Source: a virus. Taken from it: a stretch of DNA of 64,000 bases. Every line of letters begins with the position of its first letter. The stretch's first letter is position 1. Below, piece after piece: positions 45,196 through 52,602 of this stretch. A program made the position numbers and the translations under genes. The stretch covers positions 62,001 to 126,000 of the IMG/VR virus record IMGVR_UViG_3300021520_000002; one strand, written 5' to 3'. The notes below the pieces were generated by a model. The model worked only from the letters and a program-made list of their open reading frames with translations, made no database searches and was not told the DNA's origin.

Positions 45196-45226
45196 GGACC
45201 TCTCCTTCGTCGGAGAGGTCCTTTTT
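45196..45226 (+). terminator. Strong GC-rich terminator
   Basis: ggacctctcc / ggagaggtcc (10-bp perfect stem) with loop ttcgtc and a T5 tract. Much more GC-rich than its surroundings; it ends the plus-strand late region and touches the stop of the convergent minus-strand gene. Confidence 0.9.
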
Positions 45227-45539
45227 ACCGCAAATCTTTTGTGGTCTTATTTTCTTTATAATATTTGATCATATAATAAATTCTATAAGGTTGTAAACTC
45301 ATTAAAATACACAATATAGCTCCAAGAGGATGTTTTTTAAATCCAGCAATATTAGCATTTAATTCTCTTTTCCACACAATAATTTCTTTATCATTAACAT
45401 GATATGTTTCATGTTCAATTAAAAAATTTTGTACACATTTTGGTAGATCTCTTCTGATAGAAATATTTCCATCTAGATTTGAATTACCAAATTTTGGATA
45501 CAACTCTGATTTGGTTTTGAAATTAATTTTTATTTCCAT
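45225..45539 (-). CDS. HExxH putative metallopeptidase, membrane-associated, 104 aa
   Basis: Contains LIEHETYHVND, a HExxH zinc-protease motif, near residues 40-50. A C-terminal hydrophobic stretch (HPLGAILCILMSLQPYRIYY) could anchor it to the membrane. It matches my recollection of a small phage family annotated as hypothetical or peptidase-like. The substrate is unknown. The last gene of the minus-strand block, facing the tail tube gene. Confidence 0.65.
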   Translation of the reverse strand: MEIKINFKTKSELYPKFGNSNLDGNISIRRDLPKCVQNFLIEHETYHVNDKEIIVWKRELNANIAGFKKHPLGAILCILMSLQPYRIYYMIKYYKENKTTKDLR

Positions 45540-45561
45540 TGAATTCTCCTAAAAAGAAATT

Positions 45562-45581
45562 GGGTGACCCGAAGGTCACCC
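45562..45581 (-). terminator. UUCG-loop terminator, copy 1
   Basis: On the minus strand gggtgacc-ttcg-ggtcaccc, an 8-bp stem with a stable UUCG tetraloop, followed by a T-rich tract. The surrounding 41 bases (45558-45598) recur almost unchanged at 46848-46888. Confidence 0.85.
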
Positions 45582-45586
45582 TTTGT

Positions 45587-46183
45587 TTATGCAATTTGTA
45601 CATCTACTTTTTCTTCTAAAGGTTGTATTCCTTCCTTCAAAAGTTCTTCATCTGTCCATTTTTTACCAGAATCAATACATTTTACTTTAATTTTACCAAG
45701 ATAATATGGAAGATCTGCTTTTCTATTTTTCTTGGCGCACCATTGTTTTCCAAACTCTTCATCATTGAATGGAATCAGATCATCAATTCTCATCTCATAT
45801 GGAGGAGCGCCAGCGAAACATCCAGAATCCTGGAACAGACAGAATCGTTCAATAAAACCATCCTTGTCGACAAATATGTCTGATCCACCAAAGATTCCAT
45901 ATGGATAGAAATATCCACAATCTTTTAAAAAATCTTTAATAATCATATCTTCTGGATCAATTGTATCATCCAGAGTTAAAATTTTTCCATCTTTATTAAA
46001 ATATGAAGATGGAACATCTTTTTCAAATTCGATAACTATTTTCAGAAATTTTTGGTTTTGATATGTTTCAAAATCGAATTTTTCTTCTTTATTTATTTTT
46101 GTTTGTACAGCATCAATAACTTTACCATTTCCCAATTCTGGGTGAACTATTTTAACTCCTTTAAAAACATCTATAGCTTTCAT
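45587..46183 (-). CDS. Unknown protein, 198 aa
   Basis: Starts after a strong aaggaggagtt site. Mixed alpha/beta protein; the segment RFCLFQDSGCFAGAPPYEMR is the most distinctive part, and a C-terminal acidic tail ends in VDVQIA. I know no family for it. Ends just before the UUCG-loop terminator. Confidence 0.65.
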   Translation of the reverse strand: MKAIDVFKGVKIVHPELGNGKVIDAVQTKINKEEKFDFETYQNQKFLKIVIEFEKDVPSSYFNKDGKILTLDDTIDPEDMIIKDFLKDCGYFYPYGIFGGSDIFVDKDGFIERFCLFQDSGCFAGAPPYEMRIDDLIPFNDEEFGKQWCAKKNRKADLPYYLGKIKVKCIDSGKKWTDEELLKEGIQPLEEKVDVQIA

Positions 46184-46192
46184 AACTCCTCC

Positions 46193-46354
46193 TTAAATTC
46201 TCATATTAGCAGCAATACATGTTCCTGGTTTCTCTCGCTGAATGAATACAACACACCAATGTAATCTTTTTGCTTCTTTAAAAGCTTTAATAAAACCATC
46301 AAATGAAAATTCAAAATCTTGACATATATCATTGTATCCGAATACTTTATACAT
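46193..46354 (-). CDS. Hypothetical protein, 53 aa
   Basis: Start atg (46354-46352) follows aaaggaggagaaaaa. The sequence MYKVFGYNDICQDFEFSFDG continues to a short basic helix and CVVFIQREKPGTC. No family known. Too short for many gene finders but with an excellent ribosome site. Confidence 0.6.
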   Translation of the reverse strand: MYKVFGYNDICQDFEFSFDGFIKAFKEAKRLHWCVVFIQREKPGTCIAANMRI

Positions 46355-46368
46355 TTTTTCTCCTCCTT

Positions 46369-46404
46369 TCAATTTTCACATTTACGACATTCTTCGAGCT
46401 TCAT
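46369..46404 (-). CDS. Possible micropeptide, 11 aa
   Basis: aaggagaaaaa precedes atg, encoding MKLEECRKCEN, a CxxC micropeptide that ends right at the ribosome site of the next gene. It could be a leader peptide or a decayed zinc ribbon. Coding status is uncertain. Confidence 0.3.
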   Translation of the reverse strand: MKLEECRKCEN

Positions 46405-46419
46405 TTTTTCTCCTTGAAT

Positions 46420-46749
46420 TCAAACCAATTTATTAATCATTTTTTTATCTATATCAGTTTCGGTTATATCTTTTAATCTTAATCCGGTTATATTTGCTAT
46501 TTCAAGCGCATTTGACTTCGGAATCATCCACATTCTGTAGAGATATCCAGTGTCTAAATTAAAATCTATTAACCCGGATTTCATTGTAGGGTGATACATC
46601 TTCCCATCGATAGATATGGGTAAAAATCTGGTTAATGCAATACAGACACATTCTCCTTCTGGAATAATTAATTTGACTCCATAAGTGCATTTTTCAGATA
46701 TTACATTATCACTCATTGCAGCTTTTCCTTCTTTAAATTCAATTATCAT
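46420..46749 (-). CDS. Hypothetical protein, 109 aa
   Basis: Starts after aaaggaggaaggagaataaaa, about 65 bases downstream of a promoter candidate. Sequence with beta strands (GVKLIIPEGECVCIALTRFL) and a C-terminal helical part; no family known. First gene of the 46.7-45.2 kb unit. Confidence 0.6.
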   Translation of the reverse strand: MIIEFKEGKAAMSDNVISEKCTYGVKLIIPEGECVCIALTRFLPISIDGKMYHPTMKSGLIDFNLDTGYLYRMWMIPKSNALEIANITGLRLKDITETDIDKKMINKLV

Positions 46750-46813
46750 TTTTATTCTCCTTCCTCCTTTAGAATTAATAAAGATATCTATTTCTAGACT
46801 CTTATTATACTTT

Positions 46814-46826
46814 ATTATTTCTATAT
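46814..46826 (-). promoter_or_regulatory. Putative phage promoter (ATATAGAAAT class)
   Basis: Minus strand reads atatagaaataat, between a terminator and the gene starting at 46749. Confidence 0.55.
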
Positions 46827-46851
46827 GAGAAGATTAAAAACAAAAAAATTT

Positions 46852-46871
46852 GGGTGACCCGAAGGTCACCC
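46852..46871 (-). terminator. UUCG-loop terminator, copy 2
   Basis: Same gggtgacc-ttcg-ggtcaccc hairpin as at 45562, here followed by aaattttttt. The stop codon of the HNH gene lies inside the stem. Confidence 0.85.
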
Positions 46872-47498
46872 TTTGATTATGCAATTTGAATATTTGATAT
46901 TTGCTATATTATAAGCTATAGCTGCATCCTCTTTAACATCAAAATAACCTAAATGTATTCGTTTTTTATTAATACTAATTAAAGCTTTCCATTTTTTATG
47001 ATATTTATTCCAACTAACACCTTTATAACCATTATTATTTTGAATAGTTCTATTATTAATATTTTGCAATTTAGTACAAACTCTTAAATTCTCTTCAAGA
47101 TTATTTAATCTATTTCTATTTTTATGATCTATTTCATATCCTTCTGGTACTACTTGTCCAGACATAGAAATTATTGCTTGATGTAATCTTATATTATGTT
47201 GTATATTATCTATATTTGACCATGAAGTTGCAACATAATTTCCATCTGTTAATCCCCATTTGTATTTTTCTATTTCTGATTTATATTTAAGATCAAAAAT
47301 AGTTTCAGCAACTTCTTTACATTTTCGATTATATAATTTCATTCTACAAATATTATTTTCAACTATAATTTCATTTGGATCATATATTGTTCTTTCTAAT
47401 ATTTTACCATGAATTCGGATTTGTTGATAATGTTTACTACAATAATCTGTTTTTCCGTAACAATTTTTAACACATTTTTCAATAGAACAAATTTTCAT
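46866..47498 (-). CDS. Free-standing HNH-AP2 homing endonuclease
   Basis: 210 aa. N-terminal Cys/His cluster (CSIEKC, CSKHYQQIRIHG), then the HNH_3 core GYEIDHKNRNRLNNLEENLR near residues 119-138, then an AP2 DNA-binding domain GYKGVSWNKYHKKWKALI near 158-175. Such genes are selfish and insert near conserved phage genes. Its 3' end reads through a copy of a 41-bp sequence that also ends the gene at 45587, so its stop falls inside the terminator stem. Confidence 0.88.
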   Translation of the reverse strand: MKICSIEKCVKNCYGKTDYCSKHYQQIRIHGKILERTIYDPNEIIVENNICRMKLYNRKCKEVAETIFDLKYKSEIEKYKWGLTDGNYVATSWSNIDNIQHNIRLHQAIISMSGQVVPEGYEIDHKNRNRLNNLEENLRVCTKLQNINNRTIQNNNGYKGVSWNKYHKKWKALISINKKRIHLGYFDVKEDAAIAYNIANIKYSNCIIKG

Positions 47499-47541
47499 AA
47501 TAACTCTCCATTAAATCATATTTATAAAGGTAGCCCAGTTT

Positions 47542-47709
47542 TTAACGTTCTTTTAAATCAGTACAATGTATTCCTTCATTGTTTTTTGAATTGATTTTAC
47601 ATCTATAATTTGATGAATCAAAAGTATTTGATTCTATAAATTCTCCATGTTCACAGGTTAAGCATAATTGTGAATCAGGCCAATCATATATAGTAACTAT
47701 ATAATACAT
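47542..47709 (-). CDS. Cys-rich miniprotein, 55 aa
   Basis: Starts after ataaggagaaaca. CLTCEHGEF and later YRCK and HCTD supply four cysteines and a histidine, a plausible zinc finger. No family recognised. It lies between the HNH gene and a membrane protein gene. Confidence 0.55.
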   Translation of the reverse strand: MYYIVTIYDWPDSQLCLTCEHGEFIESNTFDSSNYRCKINSKNNEGIHCTDLKER

Positions 47710-47718
47710 TGTTTCTCC

Positions 47719-48261
47719 TTATAATATATTAATTATAGTTATGAATGTAATTACAACAAATATTCCAGTATGAAAACCTGCTGAAACCATTTTTGCTTCA
47801 CCTGATTCCCAATTATATCTTGGAACAAATTGAATTTTCATATTTCCATCTTTATCTTTTACTTCAATTTTTTCAGTCATATGAAATTTTCTAAATGACC
47901 AAATTAATAGAATTACAACAAATGTATATATAATAAATATCATAACAGTTCTTGCAATATCTCTACCAATAACTTTATATACTAATAGAAACATTGCTGT
48001 TTTTCCTACTGGTGTTTTAGCAAATTCGTTTATATTTGTATTTAAACTTTTTGCCATTTCATCAATAGCTTTTCCAATTTCTCTTCCAACTCCAACCCAA
48101 CTTTTAACATTTTCTGGAGTTGATTCTTGTTTTTTCTGACTATCAATAATTTCATTTCTTGCATCTTTACCTATTTTTGATAAATCAACTGTTACAGTTT
48201 GAGCAACTGAAAAAGTTGCTGATATCAAAATCAAACATATTACAAGGTTTATTATTTTCAT
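47719..48261 (-). CDS. Membrane protein with signal peptide, 180 aa
   Basis: Residues 1-21 (IINLVICLILISATFSVAQ) form a signal peptide. Two further hydrophobic helices lie near residues 105-122 (TVMIFIIYTFVVILLIWSF) and at the C-terminus (GIFVVITFITIINIL). The periplasmic part between is helical. Overlaps the lipoprotein gene upstream by 4 bases, so they are co-expressed. Function unknown; an envelope or superinfection role is possible. Confidence 0.65.
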   Translation of the reverse strand: MKIINLVICLILISATFSVAQTVTVDLSKIGKDARNEIIDSQKKQESTPENVKSWVGVGREIGKAIDEMAKSLNTNINEFAKTPVGKTAMFLLVYKVIGRDIARTVMIFIIYTFVVILLIWSFRKFHMTEKIEVKDKDGNMKIQFVPRYNWESGEAKMVSAGFHTGIFVVITFITIINIL

Positions 48262-48623
48262 TTTTTCTCCTCAACATCTACATATGAAACTGATTTAGCA
48301 ATTCTATCACAAGTACAAAGAGCAATTCTTTTTGTATCATATGTCACTTTTACTAATTTACCACTTACTGCCGCAGTTTTAAATATTTTTATCATATCTA
48401 AACTATTAGGTATAAGTACATGTACATCTTCAGTAGACATAGAACCTACTCCATTTCTCATAATACCCATACTAATATCAGCAGCAACATAATCTGGACA
48501 AATAATTGGTGTTTCATTTGTTACTTTTTTAACTTGACCTATTAATTCACTATCTCGTTGGGTATAACCACAACTACTAATTAATATGATCATTAAACAC
48601 ATTACAAACATTTTTATTTTCAT
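48258..48623 (-). CDS. Lipoprotein, 121 aa
   Basis: The N-terminus MKIKMFVMCLMIILISSCGY is a lipoprotein signal with lipobox ISSC. The mature part holds a beta-rich domain and CTCDRIAKSV near the end. Candidate for surface exclusion, or an outer spanin-like role, given the lysis genes elsewhere; neither is shown. Overlaps both neighbours by 4 bases. Confidence 0.7.
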   Translation of the reverse strand: MKIKMFVMCLMIILISSCGYTQRDSELIGQVKKVTNETPIICPDYVAADISMGIMRNGVGSMSTEDVHVLIPNSLDMIKIFKTAAVSGKLVKVTYDTKRIALCTCDRIAKSVSYVDVEEKK

Positions 48624-49162
48624 TTTTTTATCCTGTCTATGAGATTTGTTATTTCTGTTTCTGAAACTGGTTTAAATCCCCACATTTCAACACCAACATT
48701 AATTACATTTTCTTGTATTAGAAATAGGTCATGAATATGACCACATATGAAAATTTTATTTCTATCAATACAACTAACACAAGGGTCGTGTACTAAAATA
48801 ACTTTATATTCTTCTCGATATAATGCTTCTTCATTTGTTATATTTAAATCTAATTCTAAAGCTGTATGAACAGTTTTAAATCCCATTCGAACATAATCAA
48901 ATGGTTTGAACTCATCATGATTACCAAGAATCAAATGATGAGTTCCATTTAACTGATCAAATATTCTTGTAATTATATTAAGTTCATAATGTCTTGCCAT
49001 TGCAAAATCACCAACACAATAAGTTACATCATCATCAGAAACAACATCATTAAAATTTCTGATTAAAGTTTTTGTCATTTCTTTGAGATTTCTAAATGGT
49101 CTTGATGCTAAAGTTAAAATTCCTTCATGATTGAAGTGAGAGTCAGACCAGTAATATTTCAT
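48620..49162 (-). CDS. Calcineurin-like metallophosphoesterase
   Basis: 180 aa with the full motif set: WSDSHFNH (DxH), YCVGDFA (GD), LGNHDE (GNHD), VHDP and CGHIHDL (GHxH). These bind two metal ions and hydrolyse phosphoesters. Close to the phage/bacterial family of small phosphoesterases that act on nucleotides or 2',3'-cyclic phosphates. The substrate is unknown. Confidence 0.85.
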   Translation of the reverse strand: MKYYWSDSHFNHEGILTLASRPFRNLKEMTKTLIRNFNDVVSDDDVTYCVGDFAMARHYELNIITRIFDQLNGTHHLILGNHDEFKPFDYVRMGFKTVHTALELDLNITNEEALYREEYKVILVHDPCVSCIDRNKIFICGHIHDLFLIQENVINVGVEMWGFKPVSETEITNLIDRIKK

Positions 49163-49431
49163 TCTTTCTCCTCAATTGTAGTCACAACAGTTTGAGCATT
49201 TTCTAATAGTTCTAAATGACCTACTTTACTTCTTTGTGTTCTACTAATTGTTTTAATATATTTTTCTTCTAATTGTAAAATTGTTGCATGATCAGGAGCA
49301 TCTGGATGTTTATATGTAACTTCTATAATTTCCACTAAATCAATTGAATTATATTCTAAGTTACTAGGTCTTGTATACCAAGCAATATGTTTTTCTTTTA
49401 TTTTTTGTTCTTCTTCGATATTGATTATCAT
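49159..49431 (-). CDS. Hypothetical protein, 90 aa
   Basis: Overlaps both neighbours by 4 bases. Small charged protein with helix-rich ends (ATILQLEEKYIKTISRTQ) and a Thr/Glu tail. No family known. Confidence 0.55.
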   Translation of the reverse strand: MIINIEEEQKIKEKHIAWYTRPSNLEYNSIDLVEIIEVTYKHPDAPDHATILQLEEKYIKTISRTQRSKVGHLELLENAQTVVTTIEEKE

Positions 49432-49613
49432 TCTTTCTCCTTATAAGGATACATCTTCTCCATTTGAGCATAATAACGATCAACTCTAGATCGATCTATT
49501 TCTTTTTCAATATTACCAATTCTTCTTTCAATTTTATTTTTTTCTTTTCTTGACGCTAATCGTTTCATATTAATTAGTTCATTTTTTTGAACTACAAGAT
49601 TTGAAAGTGTCAT
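49428..49613 (-). CDS. Coiled-coil miniprotein, 61 aa
   Basis: Nearly all helical with alternating Lys/Arg and Glu (KRLASRKEKNKIERRIGNIE), suggesting a short coiled coil. No function known. Coupled to the gene at 49159. Confidence 0.5.
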   Translation of the reverse strand: MTLSNLVVQKNELINMKRLASRKEKNKIERRIGNIEKEIDRSRVDRYYAQMEKMYPYKEKE

Positions 49614-49614
49614 A

Positions 49615-49884
49615 TTATGGCCTCAATTTAACATCATATACAAGATTATTATGAATCAAACCTCCTAACTTAACAGCTTCATTCATTTTATCTTTATATA
49701 TAACTTTGCTAATTGTAAAACCAACAGACATTCCAACTAATACCCAAATTATCAGAATAGTTAAATGTTTCTTTAACCAGATATTGAGTTTATCCCACCA
49801 ATCTATTGGAGAATTAAAAGTTTTTACTTGTTGTTTCTGATTCATTATTATTTCACTTTCTGGATTGTATATTCCTTCACTCAT
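49615..49884 (-). CDS. Single-pass membrane protein, 89 aa
   Basis: One transmembrane helix near residues 42-60 (ILIIWVLVGMSVGFTISKV) with a basic flank before it (WLKKHL), so the N-terminus is probably cytoplasmic. Overlaps the gmhB-like gene upstream by 8 bases. Function unknown. Confidence 0.6.
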   Translation of the reverse strand: MSEGIYNPESEIIMNQKQQVKTFNSPIDWWDKLNIWLKKHLTILIIWVLVGMSVGFTISKVIYKDKMNEAVKLGGLIHNNLVYDVKLRP

Positions 49885-50374
49885 TTTTAACTCCTTTTAC
49901 ATTTTCTTGTATAAACTCTAAAAGATTTCCACCTTCAAATTTATATCCTTTTATTCCAGCGGCAAAAGCTGCTTGCATATCTCTATCACGATCTCCAATC
50001 ATAAAAGAAGCACCAGTATTTATTGGATTATTATCAAAAATTGCCGATAGAAATAAACCTGTCTTTGGTTTTCTACAACCACAATCATCTTCATCAATAT
50101 GTGGACATATATAGAATGCATCGATTTTTTTGCCGATATTAACTTCTAATGTTTTATTTATCCATTGATGTAATTTATCGACTTGTTTCTTTGTATATAA
50201 TTTTTTACCGATACCACTTTGATTAGTGATAACAATAACTTTATATCCATTCTTTTTTAATAATTTAATAGCTTCTTTAGCTCCATCGATCCATTTAAAA
50301 TCTTTCTTATCCCAAATATATCCAACATCATGATTGATAACTCCATCACGATCTAAAAAAGCAATCTTATTCAT
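49877..50374 (-). CDS. gmhB: D-glycero-D-manno-heptose-1,7-bisphosphate 7-phosphatase
   Basis: HAD-family phosphatase, 165 aa. FLDRDGVIN at residues 6-14 supplies the catalytic Asp pair; VIVITNQSGIG is HAD motif II; CPHIDEDDCGCRKPKTG near 88-104 is the zinc-binding loop plus motif III Lys that distinguishes GmhB; IGDRDRDMQAA is motif IV. In the ADP-heptose pathway it removes one phosphate from heptose bisphosphate. Other pathway genes lie just upstream in the same direction. Confidence 0.88.
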   Translation of the reverse strand: MNKIAFLDRDGVINHDVGYIWDKKDFKWIDGAKEAIKLLKKNGYKVIVITNQSGIGKKLYTKKQVDKLHQWINKTLEVNIGKKIDAFYICPHIDEDDCGCRKPKTGLFLSAIFDNNPINTGASFMIGDRDRDMQAAFAAGIKGYKFEGGNLLEFIQENVKGVKNE

Positions 50375-50378
50375 TTAT

Positions 50379-50573
50379 TTATCCTTTTATAATTAAATTT
50401 TCTATAAAGCGTTCAATTACAGTTTCAAAATATGATTGATGTTGATATGGGTTATCTTCTTTTTGTTCAATAATTGCTTGAAGTAATTTTTCTTTTATCA
50501 TTTTTGAAATTTCTATTTTATCATTTTCATTTAATATTATATTATAATATTTTTTTGGTTCTAATGTTGCCAT
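50379..50573 (-). CDS. Hypothetical protein, 64 aa
   Basis: Helical small protein (YFETVIERFIENLIIKG at the C-terminus), start overlapping the upstream stop by one base. No family known; in the ADP-heptose gene string. Confidence 0.5.
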   Translation of the reverse strand: MATLEPKKYYNIILNENDKIEISKMIKEKLLQAIIEQKEDNPYQHQSYFETVIERFIENLIIKG

Positions 50574-50908
50574 TATTTTACTTCCTTATCGAAATGACCC
50601 ATATTATAATGTTTTTCAAGATCTTCCATATTATTAATTAATATATTACACGAACAAGCTATTGAATCTTTTCCTCTTATAGTATCTACAACTTCATCTA
50701 ATGATGGTCTTATCATTTCTTTCATTTCTAAAGGTGGAGTATTTATATAATCAATTATAAAGTTTATTTGATTAGAACATTCATTAACTTTATTCCAAAT
50801 ATCAGTTTGCCAAGCATGTCTAACTTTAAGACCTTGTGATGCACCAGTTTTTTCATTTACAATTTCTTCAAAAAGTGGTGGTAATTTTTCAATCTTTTTC
50901 ATAACCAT
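50573..50908 (-). CDS. Hypothetical protein, 111 aa
   Basis: Overlaps the heptose kinase gene by 20 bases. Helical, with a single CSCN motif near residue 88 and His-rich end (HYNMGHFDKEVK). No family known. An in-frame atg two codons after the first (50902) is an alternative start. Confidence 0.5.
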   Translation of the reverse strand: MVMKKIEKLPPLFEEIVNEKTGASQGLKVRHAWQTDIWNKVNECSNQINFIIDYINTPPLEMKEMIRPSLDEVVDTIRGKDSIACSCNILINNMEDLEKHYNMGHFDKEVK

Positions 50909-51842
50909 TCTCCTCTAAATGTTTAATTAATTCTTCTTGTGTTATAGCGGCAGTTCCTAATTTTTCAACTACAAGTCCAGCTGCTATATTAGATAATTTA
51001 ACAGCTTGTTCAATTTCTGCTCCAGCACCAAGTGCAAGAGCAAGAACTGATACAACTGTGTCACCTGCGCCGCTAACATCATATACTTGTCTAGCTGTTG
51101 ATGGAAAGTCTAATCTATCTTTATCTCTACGAAGAAGAGTCATACCTTTTTCACCTCTAGTGATAAGTATATTTTTAATATCAAAACTTCCATTTAAATA
51201 ATCTAATTTATCAATATCATCACTATTTGTTACAAGAAATAATTCTTTCATATTAGGAGTTATAACAGTTGCTCCAGAATACTTACGCCAATTTTTTCTT
51301 TTTGGATCTATTATGATTGGTTTATTTCTGAAATGGGACATTACAACATCCAATATATCATCTGTTACTGTTCCTTTATCATAATCTGATATCACAACAA
51401 CATCAAAATCTTCATAATTATTTATATTATCAAATATTATTTTATTTTCATCAATAACAGATATTTGGTGATTTGGTTCTTTATCTATTCTTACAATTTG
51501 ATGACCATGAGCAACTATTCTATTTTTAGTAATAGTTGACCAAAATTTATCAATAAATAAATTTGATCTTATATCAAAATTTTCAAATGATTGTTTGAGA
51601 ATTTTTCCATCATCATCATCACCAATTACACCTGTTATTTCAACATTTCCTCTAAGTGATTTGATATTATAAGCTGTATTGCCAGCTCCCCCAGGTCTCA
51701 TAGTTGTTCGTTCAAATTTCATAATAGGAACTGGAGCTTCAGGAGATATCCTATCTACAGTTCCTATTGTGTATTTATCTAACATTACATCTCCAATAAC
51801 AAACACTTTAACTTGACTAAATTTTTCAATTATTTGTTTCAT
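50889..51842 (-). CDS. hldE: D-glycero-beta-D-manno-heptose-7-phosphate kinase (HldE domain 1 type)
   Basis: PfkB/ribokinase-family kinase, 317 aa, matching the N-terminal half of bacterial HldE. FVIGDVMLDKYTIGTVDRIS at 14-33 and SPEAPVPIM are the family's substrate-binding start; RPGGAGNTAYN near 49-59 and YDVSGAGDT near 253-261 are the PfkB signatures, the latter with the catalytic Asp. Unlike the bacterial enzyme, the cytidylyltransferase half is missing here and is found fused to GmhA at 52589. Confidence 0.9.
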   Translation of the reverse strand: MKQIIEKFSQVKVFVIGDVMLDKYTIGTVDRISPEAPVPIMKFERTTMRPGGAGNTAYNIKSLRGNVEITGVIGDDDDGKILKQSFENFDIRSNLFIDKFWSTITKNRIVAHGHQIVRIDKEPNHQISVIDENKIIFDNINNYEDFDVVVISDYDKGTVTDDILDVVMSHFRNKPIIIDPKRKNWRKYSGATVITPNMKELFLVTNSDDIDKLDYLNGSFDIKNILITRGEKGMTLLRRDKDRLDFPSTARQVYDVSGAGDTVVSVLALALGAGAEIEQAVKLSNIAAGLVVEKLGTAAITQEELIKHLEENGYEKD

Positions 51843-52168
51843 TATTTTTCTCCAAAATATCTTCTATAAAAGTTTTTCTCACCATCATGGTGATTACTTC
51901 TTTCAATACCATGTTCAAAAATAGCGCTTTTAATTCTTTGTAGAAATCTAGGCATCTCTTTTTCACTAGGTTTCTTTTTCATTCCTAATAACATTACAGC
52001 ATCACCCAATGCTTCTCTTAATTTCCAATTATTTTGTCTTTCACAAAAATTTTTATAATCTTTAAGAGATTGTGTTACAGATCCTAAAATTTCTGGAATA
52101 TGTTCTGGATATTCTGAAATGAAATTCTTAATTTTTTTAAGTTGTTCTTCTTGTTCATATGGTAGCAT
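51842..52168 (-). CDS. Unknown protein, 108 aa
   Basis: The atg at 52168-52166 follows aaaaggagacaa. A longer open frame to 52336 exists but runs through the rRNA-like RNA element and has a different base composition, so it is rejected. Helical protein (LKKIKNFISEYPEHIPEILG, then MPRFLQRIKSAIFEHG). The start of the next gene overlaps its stop by one base. Unknown function. Confidence 0.6.
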   Translation of the reverse strand: MLPYEQEEQLKKIKNFISEYPEHIPEILGSVTQSLKDYKNFCERQNNWKLREALGDAVMLLGMKKKPSEKEMPRFLQRIKSAIFEHGIERSNHHDGEKNFYRRYFGEK

Positions 52169-52183
52169 TTGTCTCCTTTTTAT

Positions 52184-52341
52184 ATGAAATGGTGCGCTAT
52201 TACGCCAAAAGATTCCAACCCTGTATCCCACCCATGGCACATCACTTAAAGCTCTTACCCCTTTAAGCATTTTGCACCAGGTGGAGTGTTCATATCTACT
52301 CTTTAAAGGATGGCTGCTTCGAGGCCTACCTCCCATTTCAT
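52184..52341 (-). ncRNA. RNA element resembling the 23S rRNA GTPase-associated centre, with insertion
   Basis: On the minus strand gaagcagccatcctttaaagagt (52298-52320) is followed 92 bases later by gcgtaatagcgcac (52192-52205). In bacterial 23S rRNA these two stretches are adjacent (E. coli about 1068-1104, the L11/thiostrepton-binding region). Upstream, ggc-ctc-gaag keeps the spacing of ggc-uua-gaag, and the outer strands atgaaatgg / ccatttcat pair over 9 bp where 23S has ccag/cugg. The 92-base insert folds by itself (gcttaaag / ctttaagt and ggtgca / tgtgcc). It lies between two genes of the heptose string. Confidence 0.65.
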
Positions 52342-52344
52342 TTA

Positions 52345-52602
52345 TTAGAAATGTTTATCGTTACGAAATGGAATATTATCATAATTTCCATAATCACCAA
52401 AAATTTCCATAGGAACTAATATTTGTTTATCATTATGTGAATGATTTCTAAGATTATATATAATACTAGACATTCTATCAATTGTTTTTTGTAACTTTTT
52501 CACTTCTATTCTTGTACGTTCAATTTTTTCACTATCACTAAGTTCTTCCCAATATTTTTCTCTACTACATACTGCTTTGTCTTGTTGTTCATCCATTTTC
52601 AA
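52345..52602 (-). CDS. Hypothetical coiled-coil protein, 85 aa
   Basis: Overlaps the upstream gene by 14 bases. Helical centre with heptads (RIEVKKLQKTIDRMSSIIYN) and a polar tail. Unknown function. Confidence 0.5.
   Translation of the reverse strand: MKMDEQQDKAVCSREKYWEELSDSEKIERTRIEVKKLQKTIDRMSSIIYNLRNHSHNDKQILVPMEIFGDYGNYDNIPFRNDKHF

Noticed and set aside
52169-52336. N-terminal extension of the 51842 gene through the rRNA-like element
   Set aside because: The region matches 23S rRNA, is GC-richer than the gene and is paired end to end; a good ribosome site and atg lie downstream at 52168.
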